A stretch of DNA of 64,000 nucleotides, taken from Eutypa lata. Lineage: Eukaryota > Ascomycota > Sordariomycetes > Xylariales > Diatrypaceae. Shown here one piece after another: positions 12,746 through 22,764 of this stretch. The stretch's first letter is position 1. Every line of letters starts with the position of its first letter. A program made the translations under genes and the position numbers. The notes under the pieces are model-generated. The model saw nothing but the letters and a program-made list of their open reading frames with translations, ran no database searches and was not told the origin of the DNA. Location of the stretch: positions 5,022,001-5,086,000 of the forward strand of contig JAKULF010000004.1 of the NCBI GenBank assembly GCA_022661535.1. The letters are read 5' to 3'.

Positions 12746-13368
12746 CTATCTTGTATTGCCTTATACAGCTGCCACTTAGTACCGTGGCACTCAGGATCGA
12801 ACATATCGAATTGCACAGGCTCGCGACATGGACGTGTTCAGGTTTATCCCTATTGACACCATCGAGAATATTACCTGCACAGCAACAAGCCTGAACAGGT
12901 CTCCTGACGCACCTGTTGGCATTGTAACTATTCAGTAGCCCAAGGAAGCAATACTAACTCACCACCCATGACGAAGATCGGCTACAGTGCGTCCAACGAA
13001 TGTAATAAATAACCTAAACCTATGTAAATCTATCTACTGATGGATAGTAATGAGCGAGCAAAAGAATGTTGTATTAGGTTAGGTTGTGGGCTACGTAGCG
13101 AGTCGGTAAATCCATCAACTTGTAATAGCGCTAATTACCTGACCACCCCAGGCATCTCACCACCCCATACTACCTACTGGGAAAAATGTATTAAGAGGTT
13201 TCGCACGTGGGAACATCACGTGATTAGGAACTTTTAGGTACATAGTAGGATTTACATAGTTAGCCTTCCGGCCCTGCACCCTGGGAACTTCATTCCGTGG
13301 GTGACGCCACCTGCATATAGTGTATAATATCACAGATATTTATAACAACCCCATCGAGGAAATACTTA

Positions 13369-13440
13369 GCTTCAGTGGTGTAATGGTTAGCACCGGCGCC
13401 TTCCAAGCGCCAGATCCTGGTTCGATTCCTGGCTGATGCA
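13369..13440 (+). tRNA. tRNA-Gly(TCC), possibly degenerate
   Basis: A complete 72-nt cloverleaf: acceptor GCTTCAG/CTGATGC, D-arm with A-box TGGTGTAATGG, anticodon stem GGCGC/GCGCC enclosing CTTCCAA (anticodon TCC), and T-loop TTCGATT. Two stem pairs are not paired: a T-T at the third acceptor pair and a T-T in the middle of the T-stem (CCTGG/CCTGG). There is no intron. A nine-T Pol III terminator follows directly. The T-stem mismatch also occurs in the 3' half at 13942-13977, so the copies share ancestry. Two mismatches make a pseudogene quite possible. Confidence 0.75.
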
Positions 13441-13446
13441 TTCTAG

Positions 13447-13455
13447 TTTTTTTTT
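13447..13455 (+). terminator. Pol III T-run terminator of tRNA-Gly
   Basis: A run of nine T residues lies six bases after the tRNA discriminator base, the usual position for RNA polymerase III termination. Confidence 0.7.
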
Positions 13456-13941
13456 GATCGGCGCTTTATTATCTTTTCGCATTATCCGCGGTGTGCCCAG
13501 ATAAAAAGCATGCTACATCGATGGTCTTTAGGGATAAACTGAATGTGGTGGCAGGAATTATACGCTAAGCTATATGTACAGTCTCCGCTGGTCTATGACG
13601 AGGCCGTTACTTTTACCTTCTACAACATCAATATTACCGGCATTCCAACCACTTTGGAATCAAATGCCTTATGGACAAACTGAATGCCTTAAGGCTTCAG
13701 GGCTACGGATTGTATGCAAATGGCTTCAGGCGGCTTGTTGTAACCTACAGATTCCTATAGACCTACACACCATCAGACTACGAATGCAGAGATACACAAT
13801 CAGCACCCTGATTATTGCACTGCAGAATCCCACAGGTGGTGGCAGACGGCTTGGTGGCAAGTGCAACCAGCTGTAATCGATTACTCACTGCGTAAATATT
13901 ATTTCTCATTATTATTTGCAGATACTGTGAACACAAGTTGT

Positions 13942-13977
13942 AAGCGCTAGACCCTGGTTCGATTCCTGGCTGATGCA
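13942..13977 (+). pseudogene. 3' half of a tRNA-Gly(TCC) gene
   Basis: The fragment starts at AAGCGCT, the 3' side of the anticodon loop and stem, and runs through the variable region, T-arm (TTCGATT) and acceptor strand CTGATGC plus discriminator A. A five-T terminator stands about 13 bp downstream (13990-13994). Its stem strand GCGCT pairs perfectly with AGCGC of the half at 8615-8649, and its acceptor strand pairs perfectly with that half's GCATCAG. The full copy at 13369 has different stem bases, so this half belongs to the 8615 half. Confidence 0.8.
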
Positions 13978-13994
13978 TATGAAATGCTCTTTTT

Positions 13995-16423
13995 GCCTAC
14001 CGAGAGAGCCCTCTTCTTGGTGTTGATCTGCGTCTCAGTTTTGTCAAACATTTGTCATGATTCAAGCTCTAACGGAGTAATCAGCCAGTTTATCTTTTTG
14101 CTCCATGGCCAGTTGAAAAGAAGAAGAAAATGAACCTTGGGATCTATCAAGCTTATTTGATATGTAATAAAAGATTGCTTCTGCGGACAAAAACAAAACT
14201 CTTGGGTTCGACTCAGGCAGTCAGAGCGGCTGTGAATAGCAAACCCGCTTTTCCATTTCTTACCGCCACAGTCAGGTCGACGCAAACCCACCCACTTTAT
14301 ACATGTGCGCCACAGTACCCACCTAATATACATTATGGATATTGACTTAAGGTTTGAAGGACACTAGGTCCAACGCGCCTTCCACTAACATCCACGATAA
14401 CTTCAAACCAATGAATGGCCATACAGACTGACGTTCTTGGGTGGTGGTGGATTAATATAATGCCTATAGGGTGGAAGTGGTGGAGTGGATTGGATCCCTA
14501 CCCGCGTGGCCTAGAGTATGTACCTTGATATATCGGGTAAAACTGTCTCACAGCATGTTGCGACATGTAAATCTGCTGCTGCAAGTTATTCCTCATTAAT
14601 TATATATGAAACCCCTTCCGGTGACACTGACCTGGTAATGTGGCTGTCGGAGATTATACGGACCACTCTGTAACGACCTTTTCTAACAAAACTGCAACCT
14701 ACAATACGTGTGGCTGGCTGGATAGCAGATAGTAAGATTCAGCCGACGATAGTAAGATTCAGCCGACGGGTTCTTGCATAGTTCCATTCTCTTCCCGAGG
14801 GAAAGGGGAATTGTGGCGCATAGCATGTTTAAATATTTCGTCCTCAATAATGTTAGGCTTTCGTGACTACTGGTTTAGACGGACAGGCCCTTCATATCAG
14901 CCGATTGTTACATTCTATTCATCATGGTGCTGATGAGGTGCGCAACAACAACCTGTCTCTATCCCCATTGGGTAGAGGGAGAGAAAGTGTTCTGTCATCA
15001 TCTGTCATGCAGGGCTTGAAGAAGAGGTTTGCCCAATACTGCAGATATTACCCATTTTAACGAAGGATACGGAGAATTGCTTTATTGGAATTTACTACTT
15101 TCTGGAGTGCCACTAATAAAGCCGTCTAGTTTCCGAACCTTCTCGAAGAATCTCAAATACGTGAACAAAATTCTACGTAACGGCATTTCGGATCACAACG
15201 AAGCTAAAGCTACAAATGCTGCAGACCCCTCGACTACCAATGCATTCTTTAAGATTTGATGGCAGGAAACATCATTTTATGAGTGCTTTTCAGTTTCATT
15301 AATCATTGTTTCCGGCAAACATGAAGGTATTATCTTTGGCACTGTTTATTCCTTTGGTACTACCATGGTAGCACATCATCATGGCTTTGTTTGTTTCATT
15401 GTCGACTGCTATTAACATTCTGTTGTTGAAGACAGAACTCAAGACTTGCTTTTACCAGAGGCTATAAATGGCTTTGTAGCCTTTGTTAACATTATATTGA
15501 TACAGTTTCTGTGAACTAGGGTTGATAGCTACTAGCAAAGACTTCACTTCTCAAGATTGAGCATAGGCTCAAATTTTCTCCTCTTCACCACTATTTACGT
15601 CTTCTAGTTTCTTAAATGTAAAGACTGGGTTTTAGTTAGTTATAAATATTTTATCTCTCGTTATCATGGGATGATCGTCACAACTGACATTAGTTGAATA
15701 CACCAAGTAAAGGTGTAGGTAAAGCTTATGATTGCTTAAAGAGTGAAATCTAAATAGTGTGAATGGTCGTATATATATCCTTCGAAGACAAAGAGATGAT
15801 CGAAAAACTGCGGTAGATGTTTAGAACCTCCGCCTGATATCATCCAACGTCAAATATATTGTATTATTTCCATGAGATAATAGCCAAGCTATATCTAAGG
15901 GGAGCTTAGAAAAGGTCATCTGGATTAACATCGAATAATTTGGATATTCTGGTGACAAGGACTAGATTCCAACCTAGTCTAAAGTGAGTTCTAGATCTTC
16001 TAGCATGGACTTTGACACATGTTTTATCTACTGCTCACCAATAATGAGACCGTATATGCAAGGTCTGCCGATGGAAGACATCATGGCACATAAAACTCGT
16101 GTTTTTGGCTACACCTGAAATATAAATGAGGATACTGGCTGCGGGTTTTGAGGGACAAAGGATTAGACTTCTCTATAAATTTCAGCCTGGTACATGTCGG
16201 TATCAGGGGTTTTGTGTATTATATAAAGACATAGTTACTCTCAGTTTTTTTTTGTGGCACGAATTGTCACAATAAGGTCTGTATCCTCACCCTATATTTG
16301 CTTAGGTAGTGTGACGGTACGCCTCCTTTGAGGCTGGGTATTTGTGACATAGAGTCTGTTTTTGTACCGTGTAATAGTTCAAAAACACAACATGTTGATA
16401 CTTCTTGGCAGGAGGATATTGGC
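13995..16423. other. 2.4-kb intergenic region
   Basis: No supported gene. A perfect 20-bp tandem duplication lies at 14728-14767. A GGTTCGACTC word near 14207 resembles a tRNA B-box, but no tRNA folds around it. The right end leads into the promoter of the kinase-like gene starting at 16625. Confidence 0.55.
14728..14767. repeat. 20-bp perfect tandem duplication
   Basis: The unit GATAGTAAGATTCAGCCGAC is repeated exactly at 14728-14747 and 14748-14767. It is non-coding. Confidence 0.9.
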
Positions 16424-16430
16424 TATATAA
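16424..16430 (+). promoter_or_regulatory. TATA box for the NRK-like gene
   Basis: TATATAA lies 195 bp before the chosen ATG at 16625. With a start site about 30 bp further on, it would give a 5' leader of roughly 165 nt. Position and sequence support it; no other evidence. Confidence 0.4.
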
Positions 16431-16624
16431 GTGCGCAAGCAGGCCCCTCGGAAATTATCTGGCACAAGCAACTACACATCTACTCAGAAACTCACTCAAT
16501 TACCAAATATTCAGGTCCATTATTGCTCGATAGACTACCGTGTGAGATTCGACCCCTTCGCACCTTTCGTCAAACAAAGAATACTAACCCAAAAACACTT
16601 CTATCCAACTTCGCTAGGACAAAG

Positions 16625-17620
16625 ATGGCGCCGACTACTTCTCAACCCAAGGTCCAGCCGCAGCTGTTCTGTATTGGAATTGGCGCGGCATCCGGCGCAG
16701 GTAAGTCCACGACTTCCAAACTAATCTGTCAGGTCCTGCAAAACGCAATAAAGCGAGCATCGGCTGAGGTCGGTCACGAGACCTTCCTCGATAGGGAAGT
16801 CACAAACGTACGTATCGCTGTCCAAGACTCCCATTTCATCCCCCCCAATGAACAGAAATGGCCTTTAATTCAGCTTCCCGACCCTGCCAGTAGCGGGACT
16901 CAGTCTCGGATCACGGTTCCCGACCGAGAGTGTATCGAGGCCATCAACTTCGTGACCCTGCACGATGAAGTCCTGCGCACTGGATCGACAGAATGGGACG
17001 ACACATTTAGCCGGATCGATAGCATGTCCCCGCTGGGAGACTACACGGACCTTGCGACGTCGGTCCTCCAGAAAGCGTTGGTGCGCGCCTACGCGCACCG
17101 GCGAGACGCGGGGAACGCCGACGGACCGTTCTTCAAGACCCGGCCCGAAGACGGACTACCGACGCTCAGCTGCTCCTTCACCATAGTCGAGGGACACCTT
17201 GTCCTAGCGCAACCCTCAGAGGAACTCCCCGACGACGCTGAATATAGGGTGTTCGTAGCGAAACAGCGACAGGAGCAGGATGAGCTGAAGCGCCTGCTCG
17301 ATGTTAAGCTCTTCCTGCCAGTGTCGAAGGAGACATCGTTTCAGAGGCGATTCCAAAGGCCCGAATACCAGGATCGGTCCGAGGCTAACCCAGATGGGAG
17401 AATTCCTGAGCATTTTTGGACTTACGAACCTTACTCCGAGCATGTTTTTGCCAGCTATACTAACCTTCATAGACACCTCCTATCGAGTGCAAACCCGGAG
17501 CATGACCACGGGGTGCATGTGAGGCCAGAGTTTGTAGACTCTATTGGAGATACCTTAGTCTGGTGCTCGAATGTGATCGCCCAGGCAATCATGGCCAAGG
17601 AGGGTATTACGGGAATTTAA
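16625..17620 (+). CDS. Nicotinamide riboside kinase-like P-loop protein
   Basis: A single-exon protein of 331 residues. The frame is open further upstream, but ATG 16625 (MAPTTSQ) puts the P-loop at the usual distance from the start. The Walker A motif GAASGAGKST is at about residues 20-29. QDSHFIPP followed by a DREC...EAINF segment corresponds to the acidic substrate region of nicotinamide riboside kinases (HQDDFYK...DWD in NRK1). VEGHLVL and DVKLFLP match the next core strands, and FWTYEPYSEHVF fits the C-terminal lid. Known NRKs phosphorylate nicotinamide riboside to NMN in NAD salvage in the cytosol. The usual DD pair is DS here, and the protein is longer than the roughly 200-240 residues of NRK1, so substrate may differ; uridine kinase-type activity is an alternative. 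Its neighbours give no further clue. Confidence 0.8.
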   Translation: MAPTTSQPKVQPQLFCIGIGAASGAGKSTTSKLICQVLQNAIKRASAEVGHETFLDREVTNVRIAVQDSHFIPPNEQKWPLIQLPDPASSGTQSRITVPDRECIEAINFVTLHDEVLRTGSTEWDDTFSRIDSMSPLGDYTDLATSVLQKALVRAYAHRRDAGNADGPFFKTRPEDGLPTLSCSFTIVEGHLVLAQPSEELPDDAEYRVFVAKQRQEQDELKRLLDVKLFLPVSKETSFQRRFQRPEYQDRSEANPDGRIPEHFWTYEPYSEHVFASYTNLHRHLLSSANPEHDHGVHVRPEFVDSIGDTLVWCSNVIAQAIMAKEGITGI

Positions 17621-19793
17621 ACCGAGTTCGTTCACGATCGCTTATTATCCTTTTATTATAAGCTTGCTTATAAAAAAGTTTATTAGATCATTTACTATAG
17701 AGCTAGTAAATTTGAATATACAAACGCTGTAGCTACGTTATTGGTAAATAATACCCTTACTGTAAAGACTTTTATTGTTAAATCCTAACACCTCAAGTTC
17801 TAGACATATCTAGGCCAACTACACAACATTTGAACGCAACAATGGAAATGTTATTTTTAAAAGAAGCAAAGTATATGTTTATCATAAACCCTCGTTATAA
17901 CGAGCGCTTTGAATTCGCTATAACGCGAATTCATTATATAATATATTTGCTATAGTGAGAGATTATTGTAGATATTAGATAAGCCGCTGACACTCTTACT
18001 TCGTAAAATGTAATTTGTGTATATCAATTACTGATTTCTTGATGTATCATTGATGAATCCCTCCCGTATTAATTTCGCTGGCGCCATGACAATATCGGGC
18101 TGACCTACCCAATGCTCTGGTAAGAGGGTAGGTTTGGAGTGATCTCCATAGACTCTAACATTAGACTAAGCTGGATAGCACCTTGGCGGATATAGCAGTT
18201 TCATGGTTGACCTTCTATTATGAGAGCATGATATGCCAAGGACAACATGAGTGGAAAGACTACGATCACTTATTTTCATATACGAATAGTATCACTTTAT
18301 AGAATACTCATCCGATATCTCTAAGCTGTTTGATGTTCGGATGGAATTCGAAACAAATTCATTAATGATTTTGCCATATTATATGAAAGAGATATACCGC
18401 CTTTTCATTTCCAGTCGAGGATTACTAGTAACGTGCTGTTGACAATCGTGGCACGACGCGTATACATTCCAGTACTTAGTTTCTTGCTTCAATATATATC
18501 TAGTTTTATAGAAAGACCATTTCAGATAGTTACTCAATCTGGCCGACCTATTTGCCCATAATATCAATGAGCGCGTGTACGAAAATAAATGTAGAGAAGG
18601 GGCTGCGAAATAGTGTCTGATTAGACGTACCATTTGGCGGTCACTTGAAGACTCAATGCTATATCACAATGCTGGTCCATGTCATTATGAGCTCGTAGTT
18701 ATTCTGAGCTGGAGAAAAGCCAGCGCATGAAGGTATCAAATTCAGGGGTATCGAGCTGGCGCCACAATATAGTCAATTAGAACCCCGGTAGATCAGTGAT
18801 GTCGATCTTGTTCCGATCTCGTTCATGATAGGCGGTCAGACAACCATTTGGTGCCGCGTGCGCGAGAAACCCGAGAGATCTTTCGATCTGCACGCCCAAC
18901 GAAGAAGATTTGTTTGCACTCCGGATACGAGGTAGGTGTTGGGGCTGTAATGGATATTCCCCGTAACTAAGTTAAGGTTAGGTGAACCCTCGATACGTTC
19001 TGTTGCCCATTGTCCGGTAGAATAACACAGAGGAGTTAACTATCGTCGTTGTTGCCAATGTCCTTATAAGGTACAATCAGTGGTAGATACTTTAGCTATA
19101 TATGTAATCACAATGGGCATGTATTGACTAATACCTTTGTTTTGCACCCTTATACTGTCGGGGATTTCCCAATATGCGATTTCTATACCGCTTGTTTTCT
19201 TTCAAAAGAGACACTAAGAACAAGTTCACCGTTTACCTTGATATCACTTCCGAGATAATAGAGGCACTAATTGGAGAGAGTAGAAACTAATTATGTAAAA
19301 CCAATGCTGACTGTCTACATATGAAGGTTCGTGGTATTGAAAATAACCCTAGTTAAGTTGAATATTTGGGATACGAGAAACAACTCCACTAATACCCTCT
19401 ATTATGGGGTAGAAAACGTCCCTTGGCTCCATGTCCGATTATGCCCAGATGGTTCTCCACACATTTAGCTAAGAACTCGGGAGACGTGCCGGGATGCAAC
19501 CCCCCTTCTACCTCCTTAGACAGTTATTCTGGTATGCACTGCCGGGCCCTTAGCGGCAGTGACGTCGATCTGAGGACCTTGAGGCCTCTATGGTCGTTAT
19601 TGATACCGTGCTGACTCAGTGTGTTCTTATGGAGTGACAAGAAATTTATATATATATCCCCCTTTGCACCTCTGACCAGACTGAAATTTCTTTATCACCA
19701 CACACTATCAACTACTTCTCAGCACACAGTTCTTATTCTACCACACAACTCTGTCAACCTATCAGCCCTATCAACCTCACTCCAAAATTCAAG
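17621..19793. other. 2.2-kb AT-rich intergenic region
   Basis: No gene recognised. A palindrome cluster lies at 17891-17932. A minus-strand frame at 18379-18633 (84 codons) has a CHDC motif but no further domain support. The last 170 bp contain a TATATATAT run at about 19648-19657, likely the TATA region of the secreted-protein gene at 19794, followed by a CA/CT-rich leader typical of strongly expressed fungal genes. Confidence 0.55.
17891..17932. repeat. Two adjacent TATAACG palindromes
   Basis: CTCGTTATAACGAG (17891-17904) is a perfect 14-bp palindrome. GAATTCG...CGAATTC (17911-17932) follows with perfect 7-bp arms around CTATAACG. Such CGTTATAACG words occur in ends of fungal mariner-like elements; a decayed terminus is possible but no transposase is near. 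Confidence 0.7.
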
Positions 19794-20286
19794 ATGCGTT
19801 TCACTCTCGCCACCGCCATCGCCATCTTCGGCGCTACTGCCTTCGCCCAGTTGGCCCGGGAGAAGATTGACATTGCTGACCTTTCCGTCTGGAAGTCCGA
19901 TGCTGATGGAAGCCTCCAGAGTGTGTCCTTCAAGCTGACCGGTGCCGATGGCGCCGTCGACTGTGCTGCCGAGAACCCTGGCAGCCTCCCAACCGATACC
20001 TTCCCCTGCGGTGAATCGGGATACAAGTTTGTCCTTGACAAGGGAGAGCAGACCGAATTTGCTCTGTTCCTCGATCATACGACCGACCAGTAAGTTTTCC
20101 CTTTGCCTAAAGTTTCGCGTCGAATTCACTTTATGAAAGAATGTGTTCCTGATCTAACCCTGTGACTATAGATTCAGTGTCACTGGCCGTTCCGACGTCT
20201 TCGCCTACTGCCACGCTGGAGGTAATGGCAGAACTGTGTGCACCCAGCAAGACACTGTCTCCTTCGACATCACCTCCGCCGCTTAG
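19794..20286 (+). CDS. Secreted Alt a 1-like (AA1-like) protein
   Basis: Exons 19794-20089 and 20172-20286 encode 136 residues; the 82-bp intron has GTAAGT donor and TATAG acceptor, phase 2. Residues 1-18 (MRFTLATAIAIFGATAFA) are a clear signal peptide with cleavage before Gln. The mature protein has four cysteines, the last two in AYCHAGGNG and TVCTQQ. An S-F-x-L-T/S-G strand near the start and FPCGESGYKF in the middle are the usual AA1-like landmarks. The family has the beta-barrel fold of the Alternaria allergen Alt a 1 and includes cell-wall proteins and plant-defence elicitors; a precise role here is unknown. The ORF on the opposite strand is only a shadow. Confidence 0.88.
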
Positions 20287-20932
20287 AGTATCAACCTACT
20301 TATGAGTTGACGGAGCTGAGCAGCTGTAAAGCCACTCATTACGATCATTTGCTACGATTAGGATTACGATGGAGCCTCATGTCAAGCCAATAGGGCGTTG
20401 TATCTACTTATTATATAGACCTTCACAATTAGATTTGGATGCGTGTCGCATTTTCAAGTACTTTCTGTTGAACTCGGGCTTGGTGATCTCTCAGAATACC
20501 ATCTGGCTTCTATGGTGACTGACTGGAAAGTAACTTTGTGCTACTAGAGAAATTAGATTCGAATGCTGTTGGTGCAAACTTTCAATGGTTGAGTTTCGAT
20601 ATTTGATGCTTATACTAGGTATGGTTTAAGGTCTGATCTGCTGAAGGACAAAATTTAGGCGACGCTACTACATGTATTAGAGGCATTGGTAATCGTTAAG
20701 GGGTAGACATATGGATGTACCTTTCCCACCTCGGCAATTCCCTACTAATTGCTAGTTACATCAGAATCTAGATGTTGATGCGCCAAGGACTCCCTGCACT
20801 TCTAACCACCCTCTGTTTCTCAGCTTGCCATCTTCAACGCATCCTGAATGAACCATTTGGCCGAGTTTCATTTGCCCTTTTCTTCTTGGATGCGACTTGT
20901 CTACTGCTAGACATTCTCATTTCCCCATCCTC
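20287..20932. other. Intergenic between two secreted-protein genes
   Basis: The first part is the 3' UTR of the Alt a 1-like gene and the last part the promoter of the ML-domain gene. No distinct element seen. Confidence 0.5.
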
Positions 20933-21612
20933 ATGATCCCCACTGCGCTTCTCCTTCTATGCACAGCTGCTCTTTTTAGTCCTCAGACAGCCGTGAGTGC
21001 AGAACCATCCAGCGGAATACACGCCAAGCAAATCCCAATAGCCTTTTCAACGGCAAACACCGACCGGCTACGAGTTCCGGGACAATCTCCGGCGTACTAC
21101 TGCTCCGACCCTTCCGATGACATCTTTCAGATCAGGGACCTGGATTTCATACCTACCAATCCACGTGTGTAAGTTCACTATCCCGATTAGTCCTTCAAGT
21201 CCCCTTTCTACTGCTATGCTAATACGTTTATCCCCACAGCGGGTTTTATCTCACAGCCCGTTTTATAGGCGATTTCGTCTCTAGCACCGGAGATGTCCCC
21301 TGGCTCAATATCACTGGTATTATTAATGGACGTCAGGAGCTCGAGCCTCTGTACAATTCACCGCTGTGCGATATAGATGTGTTCCAGCATATGCGGTTGC
21401 CGATACCTGGGGGCGATGACAAAACCTCCCCACGCATGCACCGCTCCTGCCCTCCTAGTATACAAGAGGGCTATGCCGAGATGAGTTCTCCGCCTATGCC
21501 CCTGTACCCAGAAATTGTGCCTGTGGGCAGATGGGAGATCAGAGCGGAGGCGATGACCCAGGATGGTAGGAGGATCTTCTGTGTTGAAGGAGACTTTGAC
21601 GTCACAACTTGA
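20933..21612 (+). CDS. Secreted ML-domain (NPC2-like) lipid-binding protein
   Basis: Exons 20933-21168 and 21240-21612 give 202 residues; the 71-bp intron has GTAAGT and CCACAG. ATG 20933 was chosen because the upstream extension begins only with a TTG; it gives a hydrophobic signal peptide MIPTALLLLCTAALFS. The mature part follows the ML pattern: IRDLDFIPTNP, GFYLTARFIGDF, a central SPLCDIDVF cysteine, SCPPS, then WEIRAEAMTQDGRRIFCVEGDF near the end. ML proteins such as NPC2 and fungal phosphatidylglycerol/phosphatidylinositol transfer proteins carry lipids or sterols. A proline-rich stretch around PPMPLYPEIVP replaces the usual short PPG loop. Family likely, ligand unknown. Confidence 0.78.
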
Positions 21613-22764
21613 GAAGACGTTTAAATAAGTCGAGTAAGGCGTAAATACATTGAATTTATTCATAATATTATCTAGGGGTGTTGGAAAATTCAAAATATGC
21701 GCGTATATACTGAACGTCAAGATCATGTGAGAATGGCCATGCTCGCTACACTACCTTGCGTGCAATAAGTCTCTACGAATACTGACTACCCATCTATGTT
21801 GCAATTCACGAATCTTGAAATGAAGGAATAACATATATCTTCGTGTTTACAAGGTCTTGTTAGTCTAGTTCTAGGAAGTTCCTTTTAATTTATTTAACTA
21901 TCCAACACAATAAGCCACGCATCTTATGTGACGTTCAAAATTCCACATGTTCCTGACAAATTATTGATTGGCTATAATACGTCTTGGAATGTAACCCTCT
22001 ACATGCATGAAACCCGTGGATGCGTTTCTTTCAGCCCGTTAATAGCCTGCCATTATTACCTAAATGAGCTATCACCCCTAGCAGCAACTTCCACAAATGG
22101 CGAGCTAGTTGAAACCTAAGACTACCACTGCTACCTTGACTGCGATGATGTCGATGATGATGATGGTGGGCGTTATCTTGATCACCCGCGACGTGGGACT
22201 GGCCGTTGTCAGCATAGAAAAGGGGGCCGACGCAGACGCGATGGCCGTTGGCGTTTTGACAGGCGACATGTTAGCTGACGTGAAAATGAGATGAGGGTGA
22301 ATTTTAGTTCGAGGTTGAGGCTTTAGAAAAACAGTTATAAATTTAGGAGTCTTCAATTAAAAAAGCAAATATTTAATATCTTGCTATCCTATATTTCACC
22401 TTCTCTGGTAGTCGCTAGTAAAGTTTTACGTCTGCTTGTTGGAGCTGATACAAAGCATCCACGATGGATGCATGTCGACAGCCACGATCGGCCTTACCGG
22501 CAGCATTGGCATGGGTCCATTCAAGCTGAAAAGCGATCAGATGCAACCTATCAGCTAACTATTGATTGTACTAGTTAGCATTTGAGTACCCCTCATTGTC
22601 CCCCTTCCCATGTTCACAACCTTGGTTGTCAACAACATAACGCTTTTGGTATTCTAGCCTTCTCAACACTGAATTCCATAAAACAGACTGCTTCTACTAT
22701 ACATCAACCTTTGTGTTTGTTCAGGCGCTACAGGAAAAAGAAAAAAAAAATACATTTGTCGGCC
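21613..22764. other. 1.15-kb intergenic region
   Basis: No convincing gene. A 61-codon plus-strand frame at 22109-22294 starts with TTG and is low-complexity; its minus-strand counterpart is equally simple. The end has an A-rich run (about 22735-22750) just before the HET gene start. Confidence 0.5.

Larger units (their letters stand above)
8650..13941. mobile_element. Putative 5.3-kb insertion splitting tRNA-Gly
   Basis: The boundaries are defined by the two halves of one tRNA-Gly gene. The left end is an (AT)n run at 8650-8665, followed by a 15-bp palindrome and a TATAAAAG box as in a retroelement LTR. The interior has a 15-bp minisatellite, a frameshifted SNF2-helicase fragment and, 0.5 kb from the right end, a full-length tRNA-Gly copy with a T-run terminator. 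No intact transposase, integrase, reverse transcriptase or tyrosine recombinase is visible, and I see no clear target-site duplication or terminal repeat. A minus-strand open stretch at about 9719-10048 is unassigned. Calling this a mobile element is inference; a rearrangement or nested insertions would also fit. Confidence 0.45.

Noticed and set aside
14200..14225. GGTTCGACTC word as a tRNA B-box
   Set aside because: No A-box or cloverleaf can be formed around it.
18379..18633. 84-codon minus-strand frame with CHDC motif, possible retroelement integrase
   Set aside because: Too short and lacking the other integrase zinc ligands.
19719..20129. 136-codon minus-strand frame
   Set aside because: Shadow of the Alt a 1-like gene, which has signal peptide, cysteines and proper intron.
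22109..22294. 61-codon plus-strand frame
   Set aside because: Begins with TTG and is low-complexity; the minus strand is equally open.
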